In this document: positions 63,903 to 64,000 of the stretch, piece by piece
How positions within the stretch are numbered: position 1 is the stretch's first letter
Layout: each line of letters starts with the position of its first letter
Origin: Nothopassalora personata
Lineage: Eukaryota; Ascomycota; Dothideomycetes; Mycosphaerellales; Mycosphaerellaceae
Reading direction: 5' to 3'
Length of the DNA: 64,000 bases
Assembly (NCBI GenBank): GCA_033816765.1
Contig: CM066289.1
Coordinates: 2,604,001-2,668,000 of the forward strand
Notes under the pieces: model-generated
What the model was told of the DNA's origin: nothing
Databases searched by the model: none
The model's input: the letters and a program-made list of their open reading frames with translations, nothing else
Translations under genes and position numbers: made by a program

Positions 63903-64000
63903 GTTATTTAGTACAATCTACGCTATTAGTAGTAATAAAACCTAGTTGTCTTATACGTAGTTAATATAGTATCGTAGGTATTATTCTAGCGTCTAATTTA
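63903..64000 (-). pseudogene. pol: Gypsy C integrase fragment, continuing beyond the window
   Basis: The minus strand reads LGFITTNSVDCTK, which joins in frame with the integrase sequence to the left of element B (KDPNLFGIPRSYL). The rest of Gypsy C lies outside the window. Confidence 0.6.

Overview
The window is nuclear DNA of a filamentous ascomycete (Pezizomycotina, probably a Dothideomycete; this is an inference). The evidence is short spliceosomal introns (52-68 nt, GT..AG, CTAAC/CTGAC-like branch sites), fungal-type protein families, and Copia, Ty3/Gypsy and Mutator-like transposons carrying the signature of repeat-induced point mutation (RIP). In mutated stretches CpA and TpG are almost absent, TpA is very abundant and CpG is kept, so reading frames are full of TAG/TAA where CAG, CAA or TGG once stood.

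Layout. (1) 1-250: 3' end and LTR of a Copia element. (2) 251-8491: small gene island with a decayed alpha/beta hydrolase, an intact four-exon small secreted protein, a three-exon single-pass membrane protein, a decayed GMC oxidoreductase and a PRKRIP1/DUF1168 homologue. (3) 8492-29018: a 20.5-kb Mutator-like element (MULE) with about 200-bp TIRs and a 9-bp target duplication. Its transposase gene is split by a roughly 14-kb Gypsy element (A) and a young 2.4-kb gag-only LTR element; an older, RIP-mutated relative of the gag-only element sits inside A. (4) 29019-33024: second gene island with a MOT1-type molybdate transporter, a Cys-rich conserved hypothetical and a RING protein. (5) 33025-50035: a Copia element split by Gypsy D, itself split by an intact young chromovirus-type Gypsy, E. 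(6) About 49975-64000: minus-strand Gypsy C, split by Gypsy B, the second copy of family A. B carries two solo LTRs.

Most notable. The A/B Gypsy family is about 11.9 kb when unnested. It carries a third open region of about 1,180 codons downstream of integrase, and a RIP-immune 26-bp perfect or near-perfect palindrome at four equivalent positions in each copy. Element E has identical LTRs and intact gag and pol, with a textbook -1 frameshift site (G_GGA_AAC, 5-nt spacer, 6-bp stem) directly at the gag stop. The 25403-27824 element encodes only Gag plus an antisense Cys-cluster/coiled-coil ORF, and related antisense ORFs lie at the same position in the older copy and in Gypsy C. Nesting order, target duplications and empty sites between copies A and B give an internally consistent insertion history.
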